DNA from: Tychonema litorale BBK16
GTDB taxonomy: Bacteria; Cyanobacteriota; Cyanobacteriia; Cyanobacteriales; Microcoleaceae
Length of the DNA: 5,209 nt
Assembly: GCF_021648855.1 (NCBI RefSeq)
Contig: NZ_JAKJHX010000018.1
Span: forward strand, 43,840 to 49,048
Direction: 5' to 3'
Within the stretch, counting starts at the first letter, position 1. Each line of letters opens with the position of its first letter. The translations under genes and the position numbers were made by a program. The notes under the pieces were generated by a model. It was not told the DNA's origin and did no database searches. It saw only the letters and a program-made list of their open reading frames with translations. Positions 1-5,209 of the stretch are shown here, in pieces.

Positions 1-1792
1 CGGGTGTGGGTGTTGGCGGAGTAATATTAACAGTTCGAGAATCGATCGCACCAGCAGTACCATTTATTTTCGCATCTCCTATGACAAAAGGAGTTGCTGG
101 ATTAGTCTTGTCGCCACCGTGGTTAATCGTAACTGAACCCTGTTGATTGCGGCTAACAGTCGAGATGCTAACAGGAGTACCGTTTTGGTTGAGGAAAGTA
201 TTGGTGACTCGCACAAAACCGGGAGTTGTGAGGGTAACAGTACCTCCTGGGGCGTTGATCGATGCTACGCTAATGTCATTTCGAGCATTCAGATTTACGC
301 TAGAAGTGCGATCGCGCACAACAGGATTAACATTTATATTACCTATGGTGATTTGCTTTCCAGCCAAAACTTCCACTGTTTGAGTAGCCGTTAAATTACC
401 AGCCGTCACACCGCCTTCCTTGCTTTCCAGATTAATCTTTGCGCCGTTAATATCTCTACTCACGACATTTCCCGGCGCTGACAAAATCACCGAACCGCTG
501 GATGAAATATTGCCAACAGCAATCAAATTCGTTGCTGCTACTGAATTTATAAAAGTTGTATCTCGACCTAAAATTGAGAAATTGCCTCCCGCAACAAAGC
601 GAGAATCTGCCGAAATTAGACCACTGCTAACTAAAGTCATATCTCCAGCAGATTGAAATTGTGCTACAGGCAAACTACCAGTAGTTTTTTGTGTGAGAAT
701 ATCAATAGTGAGATCGCCCTGAATGTATAAATTACCGCCAACCTGGGCAGAAAACGGATTCGTCGCGCTGTCTCGCACTAGCACACCACATCGCCCTTGC
801 AAACTCAGATCCCCGGTAGTTTTCAGCCGAGCCCCAGCTAATACGACATTTTCCCTAGCTAATAAATTGGCACTTCCGGTATCTAAGTGAGTAAGATTGG
901 TATTAGGGGCGATCGCAATATATCCAGGAATCACCTCCAGGCCAGACTCCACAAGTCTCACATTACCATCAGCCCCAACAACAATCCCAGTCGCCTCAGA
1001 AGTACCAAAACCAGTCAGCAACTGTGGCAAAGAAAGAGGATTAGCCACCAATTCTCCATTGCCAAAACTGCCAGGTGCTACAATTTCAAAACTCAACAAA
1101 TTCCCCGGTTGACTGATGCGAAGAACATTTTGACCGCCAACCGTAGCAACAGTAATCTGCCCGGATGGTGCCGACAAACTTCCCGTACTAATCACAGTAC
1201 CGCCGACTAAAGCTAAACTTTGCCCCGATGTCACGGCCAAATTGGCATAATTAACAATACTTCCGGGTTGAGCAACACCAAAATAAAAAGCATTTGGCGT
1301 GCCAACTAACGTGCTAAAATCATTTATACCAGTAGCATTAAAGAAATTAGAACCGAAACCAACACCAGTAGCAGTAGTTGCAGTGAAAGCCGCAGGCACA
1401 TTCAAACTCGCGTTTTGCCCAAACACAATCCCCGCAGGATTAATTAAAAAAAGATTAGAATTGCCACCAGTGACAGTAATTAAGCCATTAATCAGGGAAG
1501 CATCGCCAGAAATGCGGCCTAATATATTTTTAATCGCCGGATTTGTCAAAAAGTTGGCAATCTGACCTTCATTCAGACCGAATCTCTGAAAACTATGAAA
1601 AAGATTCGCCCCGTCCCCGGACAAACTGCCGCCACGAATATCGTAGCGGTTGTCAGTATTGGTCACATTAGTGCCAGTACCGTCAGCCGCCGGGACTACT
1701 GTTTGGGCTTGGGCGAAAGTATTAAAAGTTAACAAAGAAAGCGGACAAATAAATAGCCAAACCTTTTTAATCTTTAAGTTGGTATTTTTCAT
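1..1792 (-). CDS. Two-partner-secretion (TpsA-like) filamentous haemagglutinin N-terminal domain protein, 3' end beyond window
   Basis: This frame reads open without a stop from the ATG at 1792-1790 for 597 codons and leaves the window at position 1, so the C-terminus is missing. Residues 1-29 form a signal peptide: basic start (KNTNLKIKK), hydrophobic core, likely cleavage AQA|QT after residue 29. Residues about 42-145 match the haemagglutination-activity (TPS) domain, with the diagnostic NPAG at 118-121 in LFLINPAGIVFGQNASL. From about 175 onward come short beta-helix-type repeats (for example GGNLYIQGD, AGGNFSILG, VTLTTPGFV). The window ends in a TPPTPTP stretch, probably a linker to further modules. 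In the family the TPS domain is exported by the Sec system and then recognised by an outer-membrane TpsB pore. No tpsB is visible here. No good Shine-Dalgarno lies within 15 nt of the start, but the signal peptide supports this ATG. Cyanobacterial relatives vary in their C-termini, so the final role (adhesin or other) cannot be read from this part. Confidence 0.9.
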   Translation of the reverse strand, partial: MKNTNLKIKKVWLFICPLSLLTFNTFAQAQTVVPAADGTGTNVTNTDNRYDIRGGSLSGDGANLFHSFQRFGLNEGQIANFLTNPAIKNILGRISGDASLINGLITVTGGNSNLFLINPAGIVFGQNASLNVPAAFTATTATGVGFGSNFFNATGINDFSTLVGTPNAFYFGVAQPGSIVNYANLAVTSGQSLALVGGTVISTGSLSAPSGQITVATVGGQNVLRISQPGNLLSFEIVAPGSFGNGELVANPLSLPQLLTGFGTSEATGIVVGADGNVRLVESGLEVIPGYIAIAPNTNLTHLDTGSANLLARENVVLAGARLKTTGDLSLQGRCGVLVRDSATNPFSAQVGGNLYIQGDLTIDILTQKTTGSLPVAQFQSAGDMTLVSSGLISADSRFVAGGNFSILGRDTTFINSVAATNLIAVGNISSSGSVILSAPGNVVSRDINGAKINLESKEGGVTAGNLTATQTVEVLAGKQITIGNINVNPVVRDRTSSVNLNARNDISVASINAPGGTVTLTTPGFVRVTNTFLNQNGTPVSISTVSRNQQGSVTINHGGDKTNPATPFVIGDAKINGTAGAIDSRTVNITPPTPTP

Positions 1793-1802
1793 ATAGTTAA
1801 GT

Positions 1803-1810
1803 GCGATCGC
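1803..1810. other. HIP1 octamer GCGATCGC in the divergent intergenic region
   Basis: This is a perfect GCGATCGC palindrome, the highly iterated HIP1 motif of many cyanobacterial genomes. Four more perfect copies lie inside genes at 308-315, 909-916, 2033-2040 and 3924-3931. This copy is the only one outside a coding region, 11 bp before the start codon of the haemagglutinin-like gene. The density of about one per kb is the main nucleotide-level sign of a cyanobacterial host. Confidence 0.9.
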
Positions 1811-1822
1811 AATTCTCTCTTA

Positions 1823-1831
1823 ATTATCACA
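1823..1831 (-). promoter_or_regulatory. Candidate extended -10 promoter element for the haemagglutinin-like gene
   Basis: On the minus strand this reads TGTGATAAT, an extended -10 form (TG-n-GATAAT), about 30 bp upstream of the ATG at 1792. The expected transcript would have a leader of roughly 25 nt that contains a HIP1 octamer. No convincing -35 hexamer is seen at 17 bp spacing. The call rests on pattern alone. Confidence 0.3.
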
Positions 1832-1870
1832 TCTGCAAACAACATACCTAAAAAATAGATTAACTCGCCC

Positions 1871-2785
1871 ATGACAATTCCCCAAATCAAAAGCTTGTAC
1901 ACAGATGGCGCTTGTTCCGGCAACCCAGGCCCAGGGGGCTGGGGCACAGTCGTTTGCTTCGCCGACGGCAACTGTCACGAGCTCGGAGGTGGAACTCCCC
2001 AAAGCACCAATAACCGAATGGAAATGCAGGCTGCGATCGCAGCTTTGGAGTTTTTTGCCAATTCGGGTCAAACGGAACCAGTCACCCTTTACACCGACAG
2101 CGAGTACGTTAAAAACGGTATCACCAAATGGATTCAAGGCTGGAAAAACAAAGGCTGGAAAACCTCAGCGGGCAAAGATGTCGTCAACCAAGACCTCTGG
2201 CATCAGCTAGACAAGCTGAATTCCCGGCAAGTCAAGTGGGAACACGTTCGGGGTCATTCCGGCGACTTCTACAACGATAGATGCGACGAAATAGCCCGTA
2301 GCTTTTCGCAAAATCTGGTTCCCGAACTGCAACAACAGAAAGGGGTTGGGGCAGTTGGGGCAGCAGTTGGGGCAGGCACGGGGGAACTGCCCCTACAGTG
2401 GGAAAACACAATTGTTTCAGAAGAAACGGACACAAGGGGTAACAAAACGATAGAATCCTATCTCATAACTTCTGACCTTCTCATCTCCAATGCTGCCATG
2501 ATGGATTCTACTGTCGATACTCTGGAGAACTTACCCCGCGAGGTGAGGGTTCAGGATCTCCGAAACCTGATCGAAACCTTGCACATAGCTGATGAAGTGG
2601 CCACCAAAGGCTATTTGATCACAAGTTCTGAATTAGCTGATTTGATGGATGTAAACGCTAGTGCTGTCACCAGTCGCGGAGACAATTGGGTTTGGCGAAA
2701 TTGGGTTGTTTCGCGGGTGCGCCGTGAGGGAAATCAAATTCTCTGGCAATTAGAGAGAATTGACCACGTTAGTACGACAGATTAA
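1871..2785 (+). CDS. rnhA: Ribonuclease HI with extra C-terminal helix-turn-helix-like domain
   Basis: The protein has 304 residues, about twice the usual length of 150-160. Residues 7-147 are a complete RNase HI fold that cleaves the RNA strand of RNA-DNA hybrids (Okazaki primers, R-loops) in the cytoplasm. The metal-binding carboxylates are present: D12 in YTDGACSGNPGPGGWG, E51 in NNRMEMQA, D76 in YTDSEYV and D139 in RCDEIA. H129 of RGHSG stands ten residues before D139, the same spacing as H124 and D134 in the E. coli enzyme. The basic tryptophan-rich stretch 86-97 (KWIQGWKNKGWK) corresponds to the substrate-binding handle region. Residues 152-180 are a Gly/Ala/Val linker that coincides with a DNA repeat. 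Residues about 194-298 are an added domain; ITSSELADLMDVNASAV (250-266) followed by a Trp/Arg-rich strand looks like a helix-turn-helix or wing, which is inference. The ATG was chosen because the RNase H fold begins directly after it. No Shine-Dalgarno is evident. The gene is divergent from the haemagglutinin-like gene and convergent with the phosphatase gene. Confidence 0.95.
   Translation: MTIPQIKSLYTDGACSGNPGPGGWGTVVCFADGNCHELGGGTPQSTNNRMEMQAAIAALEFFANSGQTEPVTLYTDSEYVKNGITKWIQGWKNKGWKTSAGKDVVNQDLWHQLDKLNSRQVKWEHVRGHSGDFYNDRCDEIARSFSQNLVPELQQQKGVGAVGAAVGAGTGELPLQWENTIVSEETDTRGNKTIESYLITSDLLISNAAMMDSTVDTLENLPREVRVQDLRNLIETLHIADEVATKGYLITSSELADLMDVNASAVTSRGDNWVWRNWVVSRVRREGNQILWQLERIDHVSTTD
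2342..2396. repeat. Short repeat inside rnhA: 9-bp tandem units plus GTAGGGGC-type end
   Basis: GTTGGGGCA occurs three times (2345-2353, 2354-2362, 2366-2374), and the last copy runs into an inverted repeat. GGGGCAG (2369-2375) pairs with CTGCCCC (2387-2393) across an 11-nt loop, and the element ends in GCCCCTAC (2389-2396). That octamer is the same terminal motif as in the intergenic palindromes at 2831, 2851, 3479 and 3573. The stretch is translated in frame as the Gly/Ala/Val linker of RNase HI (residues 158-175), so the element appears to have been accommodated inside the gene. Confidence 0.7.
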
Positions 2786-2820
2786 TTAGGCGTTGCTGAT
2801 TTGGACTATGATTTTCTTCC

Positions 2821-2868
2821 GAAATTTAGAGTAGGGGCAATTCATGAATTGCCCCTACTCTAAATTTC
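2821..2868. repeat. Perfect 48-bp palindrome between convergent genes; possible bidirectional terminator
   Basis: The sequence equals its own reverse complement over all 48 bases, centred on TTCATGAA at 2841-2848. The arms contain GTAGGGGC (2831-2838) and GCCCCTAC (2851-2858). It begins 35 bp after the rnhA stop codon and ends 8 bp before the phosphatase stop codon. RNA from either strand could therefore fold into a long hairpin with an almost closed loop. AT-rich flanks inside the arms (AAATTT) replace a classical U-tract. A role as shared terminator or mRNA 3' stabiliser is inference; membership in a dispersed repeat family is supported by the shared octamer. Confidence 0.85.
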
Positions 2869-2876
2869 AGGAATTG

Positions 2877-3410
2877 CTATATAACAGGACGACAATCATC
2901 TAAAAGACGATTAAGTTCTTCAGCAACTTGCCACGGGTTTCGACCTTTGAACAAAGCAGCCATGATTGCTTCATAAGGATTTCTACCAGTTTTTTTGACT
3001 GCTAAAATCGCCTGTTTGTTTGAGAATCCCCGCTGACTGACTAACCAAGCAGCCAGAACGTGTCCTGTACGTCCTATGCCACCCGAACAGTGAACTACAA
3101 CTGGTTCACCTTGGCTATTTGCAGATGCCAAAAATGGTAATATGCGATCGAGCAAAACATCACGCTTAGCCAATTCAAAGTCGGCAATCGGTGCCCAACA
3201 AACTCTCTTGCGCCCAAAGATGTTTCGATATATTCCCAGTAAGTCCCTGTAGCTGATCAGTTGGGAATCGGGAAGCAAACAGCAAACTTGTTTGATGTTA
3301 TGTCCCTGCATAAATTCAATCCACTGAGCAATTTCTGCATCGTGATATCCTGGTCTAGCGGCACCAAATACAATTAGTTCATGTTCTGAAGCTGGGGCGA
3401 ATTTGTACAT
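2877..3410 (-). CDS. Dual-specificity / protein-tyrosine phosphatase family protein
   Basis: The gene is complete, 177 residues, and the stop codon is the TAG complementary to 2877-2879. The active-site P-loop HCSGGIGRTG (107-116) fits the cysteine-phosphatase signature HCxxGxxRT, with nucleophile C108 and phosphate-binding R114. D77 in WAPIADFEL is the likely general acid, about 30 residues upstream as expected. The N-terminal part (IVFGAARPG, then IEFMQGHNIKQVCCLLPD) has the beta-alpha start usual in compact dual-specificity phosphatases. No signal peptide or membrane segment is seen, so a cytoplasmic enzyme acting on phosphoprotein or another phosphoester is likely. The true substrate cannot be read from sequence. 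A GGGA about 10 nt before the ATG is a weak ribosome binding site. It stands alone: convergent with rnhA, with no kinase or partner gene next to it. Confidence 0.9.
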   Translation of the reverse strand: MYKFAPASEHELIVFGAARPGYHDAEIAQWIEFMQGHNIKQVCCLLPDSQLISYRDLLGIYRNIFGRKRVCWAPIADFELAKRDVLLDRILPFLASANSQGEPVVVHCSGGIGRTGHVLAAWLVSQRGFSNKQAILAVKKTGRNPYEAIMAALFKGRNPWQVAEELNRLLDDCRPVI

Positions 3411-3478
3411 ATCGACAATCCCGTGACAGTATTCAAAATTGTGTCGTTATTCATAAAATCTATAAAATTTTAATTGCC

Positions 3479-3541
3479 GTAGGGGCGGGTTTTACAGAGA
3501 ATAATTGCCTAAAATCCACAATCTCATAAACCCGCCCCCAC
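3479..3541. repeat. Dispersed inverted-repeat element with GTAGGGGCGGGTTT ends
   Basis: The left arm 3479-3492 reads GTAGGGGCGGGTTT and the right arm 3528-3541 is its reverse complement with a single mismatch (GCCCCCAC instead of GCCCCTAC). The arms enclose 35 bp of AT-rich sequence. There is no coding content, so this resembles a small non-autonomous or REP-like element. Its ends share the GTAGGGGC octamer with the palindrome at 2821-2868. Confidence 0.8.
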
Positions 3542-3572
3542 ACAACCATAAATCAAAATGTACCTCTTTAAT

Positions 3573-3602
3573 GTAGGGGCTAGTTCACCAAGCATAATTG
3601 CT
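3573..3602. repeat. Decayed partial copy of the GTAGGGGC repeat
   Basis: GTAGGGGC at 3573-3580 is followed by a stretch ending in ATAATTGCT (3594-3602). The complete element has GTAGGGGC at 3479-3486 and ATAATTGCC at 3501-3509. The spacing between the shared ends differs by one base, and the middle is diverged. No right arm was found, so this seems to be a half-element or an old tandem copy 94 bp downstream. Confidence 0.5.
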
Positions 3603-3750
3603 TCGACTTTTTATAAATTTATGTAAAATCACTTAGAAAATAAAGATTTAGTAAAGCAGAAGCTAAAACACTGACAGTCCGATCGCACTCTGCTAAGCTC
3701 CTAGTAATTTAAAAGTTTAGGGTGTCATCCGCTACCAGATAGAAATACGA

Positions 3751-3782
3751 CCGATCGCAACTCGAATCGGGCGATCATTTTT
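3751..3782 (+). promoter_or_regulatory. Leader hairpin with two alternative pairings upstream of the DUF4347 gene
   Basis: GATCGC (3753-3758) can pair with GCGATC (3771-3776), and this hairpin is followed by ATTTTT, giving a weak terminator-like shape 41 bp before the start codon. Alternatively CCGAT (3751-3755) can pair with ATCGG (3766-3770); the two stems exclude each other. Both stems are short, and GATCGC is part of the over-represented HIP1 core, so chance is a serious alternative. Confidence 0.25.
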
Positions 3783-3823
3783 GGCATTTAAAAAATTAGT
3801 AATTCTACTCAAAGTAAAAACAG

Positions 3824-5209
3824 ATGAAAACTCTAACTCAACTTAACAAAAAAAATCCTTTTGTGGGTTCCATTAGCAACAAATTAAGGGAAATCGTCAT
3901 CCTTGACCCCACAGTACCAGAGAGCGATCGCCTAGCCGACGGCATCAAACCAGATACACCCACCTATATACTCGAAGACAAGACCGATGCGATCGAGCAA
4001 ATCACCACATTCCTAGCTCAGTATCAAGGCATCGAATCGCTACACATCATCACCCACGGTAGCCCCGGCAAGATTTACTTAGGCACGACAGAACTCAACA
4101 GCAGCAACATCGAAAACTACAGCCAACAATTGCAACAGTGGCGAAACAGTTTCACAACCAACGCCAGCATCATCTTGTATGGCTGTAACGTAGCAGCCGG
4201 GAAATCCGGGCACCAATTCCTGACTCAACTGAACCAACTCACAGGCGCAAACATCGCCGCTAACTCCCAACCTACAGGTAATTGGGAACTCGGCGGCACC
4301 TGGGACATTTCGCAACTCATCCCCCCATCTGGCGAAAAGGCGAAACTGGCGATCGTAGAAACCAGCCTCAAAACCTACAGCGGCGTGCTAGGCTTCGCCC
4401 CCAAAGTTGACTTCATAGCTGGCTCTCGACCCAACCCCCCCAGCATCGGCGACTTTAACGGCGACGGTAAACCTGACTTAGCTGTGGCAAACTACGACAA
4501 CAACAACGCCTCCATCCTGCTCAACACCACCGCCACCAACGCCACCATCCCCACCTTCGCCACCAAAGTAGACTTCACTGCTGGCTCTGGCCCCCGGTCT
4601 GTCAGCATCGGCGACATCAACGGCGATGGGAAACTAGACTTAGCTGTGGCGAACTTGAATGACAGCACCACCTCAATTTTGCTCAACACCACCGCCACCA
4701 ACGCCGCCGCCACCACCTTCGCCACTAAAGTAGACTTCCCTATTGGCAGTCAGCCCGTTTCCGTCAGCATCGGCGACTTCAACGGCGACGGCAAACCTGA
4801 CTTAGCAACGGCAAACCGCAATAGCTTAACCGCCTCAATCTTGCTCAACACCACCCCCACCAACGCCACCACCCCCACCTTCGCCACCACAGTTGAGTTC
4901 CCTATTGGCATTAACCCCCAATCCCTCAGCATCGGGGACTTCAACGGTGATGGAAAACCTGACTTAGCAACGGCGAACATGGGGAGCAGCAACGCCTCCA
5001 TCCTGCTCAACACCACCGCCACCGGAGCAACCACCCCCACTTTCGCCACCAAAGTAGACTTCACAACTGGCAGTCAGCCCGTTTCCGTCAGCATCGGCGA
5101 TTTCAACGGCGACGGCAAACCTGACTTAGCAACGGCGAATTTGAACGACAGCACCGCCTCCATCCTGCTCAACACCACCGCCACCGGAGCAACCACCCCC
5201 ACTTTCGCC
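3824..5209 (+). CDS. DUF4347 domain protein with VCBS/FG-GAP-like calcium-loop repeats, 3' end beyond window
   Basis: The frame is open for 462 codons from the ATG to the last base of the window, so the protein is truncated here. The next methionine is residue 385, inside the repeats, which supports the start; a clear Shine-Dalgarno is lacking. Residues about 22-160 are a DUF4347 domain: IVILDPTVP near the start, H78 in HIITHGSPG, C121 in LYGCNVAAG and TGNWELGGTWD at the end. The H78/C121 pair resembles the catalytic dyad of caspase-like (clan CD) peptidases; activity is inference. From residue 191 come five complete 54-residue units, each with a DxNGDGxxD loop (for example DFNGDGKPDLA), as in calcium-binding VCBS/FG-GAP repeats that build a beta-propeller. 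There is no N-terminal signal peptide. Cyanobacterial proteins of this type are often very long and end in type I secretion signals, so export by type I secretion to the cell surface is likely but not shown here. Confidence 0.9.
   Translation, partial: MKTLTQLNKKNPFVGSISNKLREIVILDPTVPESDRLADGIKPDTPTYILEDKTDAIEQITTFLAQYQGIESLHIITHGSPGKIYLGTTELNSSNIENYSQQLQQWRNSFTTNASIILYGCNVAAGKSGHQFLTQLNQLTGANIAANSQPTGNWELGGTWDISQLIPPSGEKAKLAIVETSLKTYSGVLGFAPKVDFIAGSRPNPPSIGDFNGDGKPDLAVANYDNNNASILLNTTATNATIPTFATKVDFTAGSGPRSVSIGDINGDGKLDLAVANLNDSTTSILLNTTATNAAATTFATKVDFPIGSQPVSVSIGDFNGDGKPDLATANRNSLTASILLNTTPTNATTPTFATTVEFPIGINPQSLSIGDFNGDGKPDLATANMGSSNASILLNTTATGATTPTFATKVDFTTGSQPVSVSIGDFNGDGKPDLATANLNDSTASILLNTTATGATTPTFA
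4394..5203 (+). repeat. Tandem array of five 162-bp in-frame repeats
   Basis: The units are 4394-4555, 4556-4717, 4718-4879, 4880-5041 and 5042-5203, each exactly 162 bp (54 codons) and beginning with TTCGCC; a sixth unit starts at 5204. The calcium-loop aspartates fall at residues 210, 264, 318, 372 and 426. DNA identity is patchy: units 3 and 5 differ at one base over 68 bp (4745-4812 versus 5069-5136), while units 4 and 5 are identical over 54 bp (4994-5047 versus 5156-5209). Units 1 and 2 share GCTGTGGC where units 3-5 have GCAACGGC. This points to duplication followed by exchange between units. Confidence 0.95.

Larger units (their letters stand above)
3411..3823. other. 413-bp AT-rich divergent intergenic region
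   Basis: No coding frame with recognisable content was found. The region must hold the promoters of the phosphatase gene (minus) and the DUF4347 gene (plus), but no strong -35/-10 pair stands out on either strand. It contains a complete GTAGGGGC-ended inverted repeat (3479-3541), a decayed second copy (3573-3602), and a small hairpin with alternative pairings (3751-3782) shortly before the plus-strand start codon. Confidence 0.7.

Noticed and set aside
143..1565. Several plus-strand open frames of 71-107 codons (143-394, 147-383, 420-656, 887-1210, 897-1112, 1299-1565)
   Set aside because: They lie antisense to the continuous, well-matched haemagglutinin-like frame on the minus strand, have no recognisable domains, and reflect its Gly/Thr/Asn-rich codon pattern.
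1789..2435. Open frames overlapping rnhA (1789-1971, 1820-2137 and 2232-2435 on the minus strand; 1905-2210 on the plus strand)
   Set aside because: They overlap a complete RNase HI with all catalytic residues and show no protein features of their own.
2788..2880. Transposable element with ends GGCGTTGCTGATTT (2788-2801) and GGAATTGCTAT (2870-2880) around the palindrome
   Set aside because: The two sequences are in the same orientation and only loosely alike, so they do not form terminal inverted repeats. No target duplication is visible.
3598..3626. Sigma-70-like promoter TTGCTT with a -10 near TATGTA
   Set aside because: The -10 lacks the conserved last T, the distance to the start codon is about 200 bp, and the AT-rich background makes such matches likely by chance.
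4079..5064. Minus-strand open frames 4079-4315, 4492-4725 and 4750-5064 with repetitive hydrophobic translations
   Set aside because: They are the antisense of the DUF4347 domain and of the 162-bp repeats. Their apparent internal repetition is inherited from the plus-strand array.
4394..5203. CRISPR array or intergenic minisatellite
   Set aside because: The period is a whole number of codons (54), the frame stays open, and the conserved part encodes a calcium loop, so it is a protein repeat without spacers.

Overview
The window looks like a filamentous cyanobacterium (Oscillatoriales/Nostocales type). Five perfect GCGATCGC (HIP1) octamers lie in about 5.2 kb (308, 909, 1803, 2033, 3924), the protein families are typical of that group, and there are several short GTAGGGGC-ended palindromic repeats of a kind common between cyanobacterial genes. 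The lineage below phylum is inference.

Layout. Positions 1-1792 (minus strand) carry the first 597 codons of a large secreted protein with a signal peptide and a filamentous-haemagglutinin-type (two-partner secretion, TpsA) N-terminal domain. Its C-terminus lies beyond position 1. A 78-bp divergent intergenic region separates it from 1871-2785 (plus), a complete ribonuclease HI with all catalytic residues. This enzyme is extended by a glycine/alanine linker and an extra C-terminal domain of about 120 residues that looks helix-turn-helix-like. A perfect 48-bp palindrome (2821-2868) sits between this gene and the convergent gene 2877-3410 (minus), a small cysteine-based dual-specificity/tyrosine phosphatase. 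A 413-bp intergenic stretch follows (3411-3823), with one complete and one decayed copy of a dispersed repeat. From 3824 to the end of the window (plus) runs a large surface or exported protein: a DUF4347 domain with a His/Cys pair, then exact 54-residue (162-bp) VCBS/FG-GAP-like calcium-loop repeats that continue past position 5209.

How the genes relate. There is no operon: all four genes are transcribed apart, divergently or convergently. Two housekeeping or regulatory genes (RNase HI, phosphatase) are flanked by two large, modular, probably extracellular proteins that would use different export routes (two-partner secretion, and probably type I). I found no CRISPR array, transposase, defence island, tRNA or rRNA. 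The most interesting material is the short-repeat family, one apparent copy of which is translated in frame inside the RNase HI linker, the extra RNase HI domain, and the mosaic homogenised tandem repeat array.
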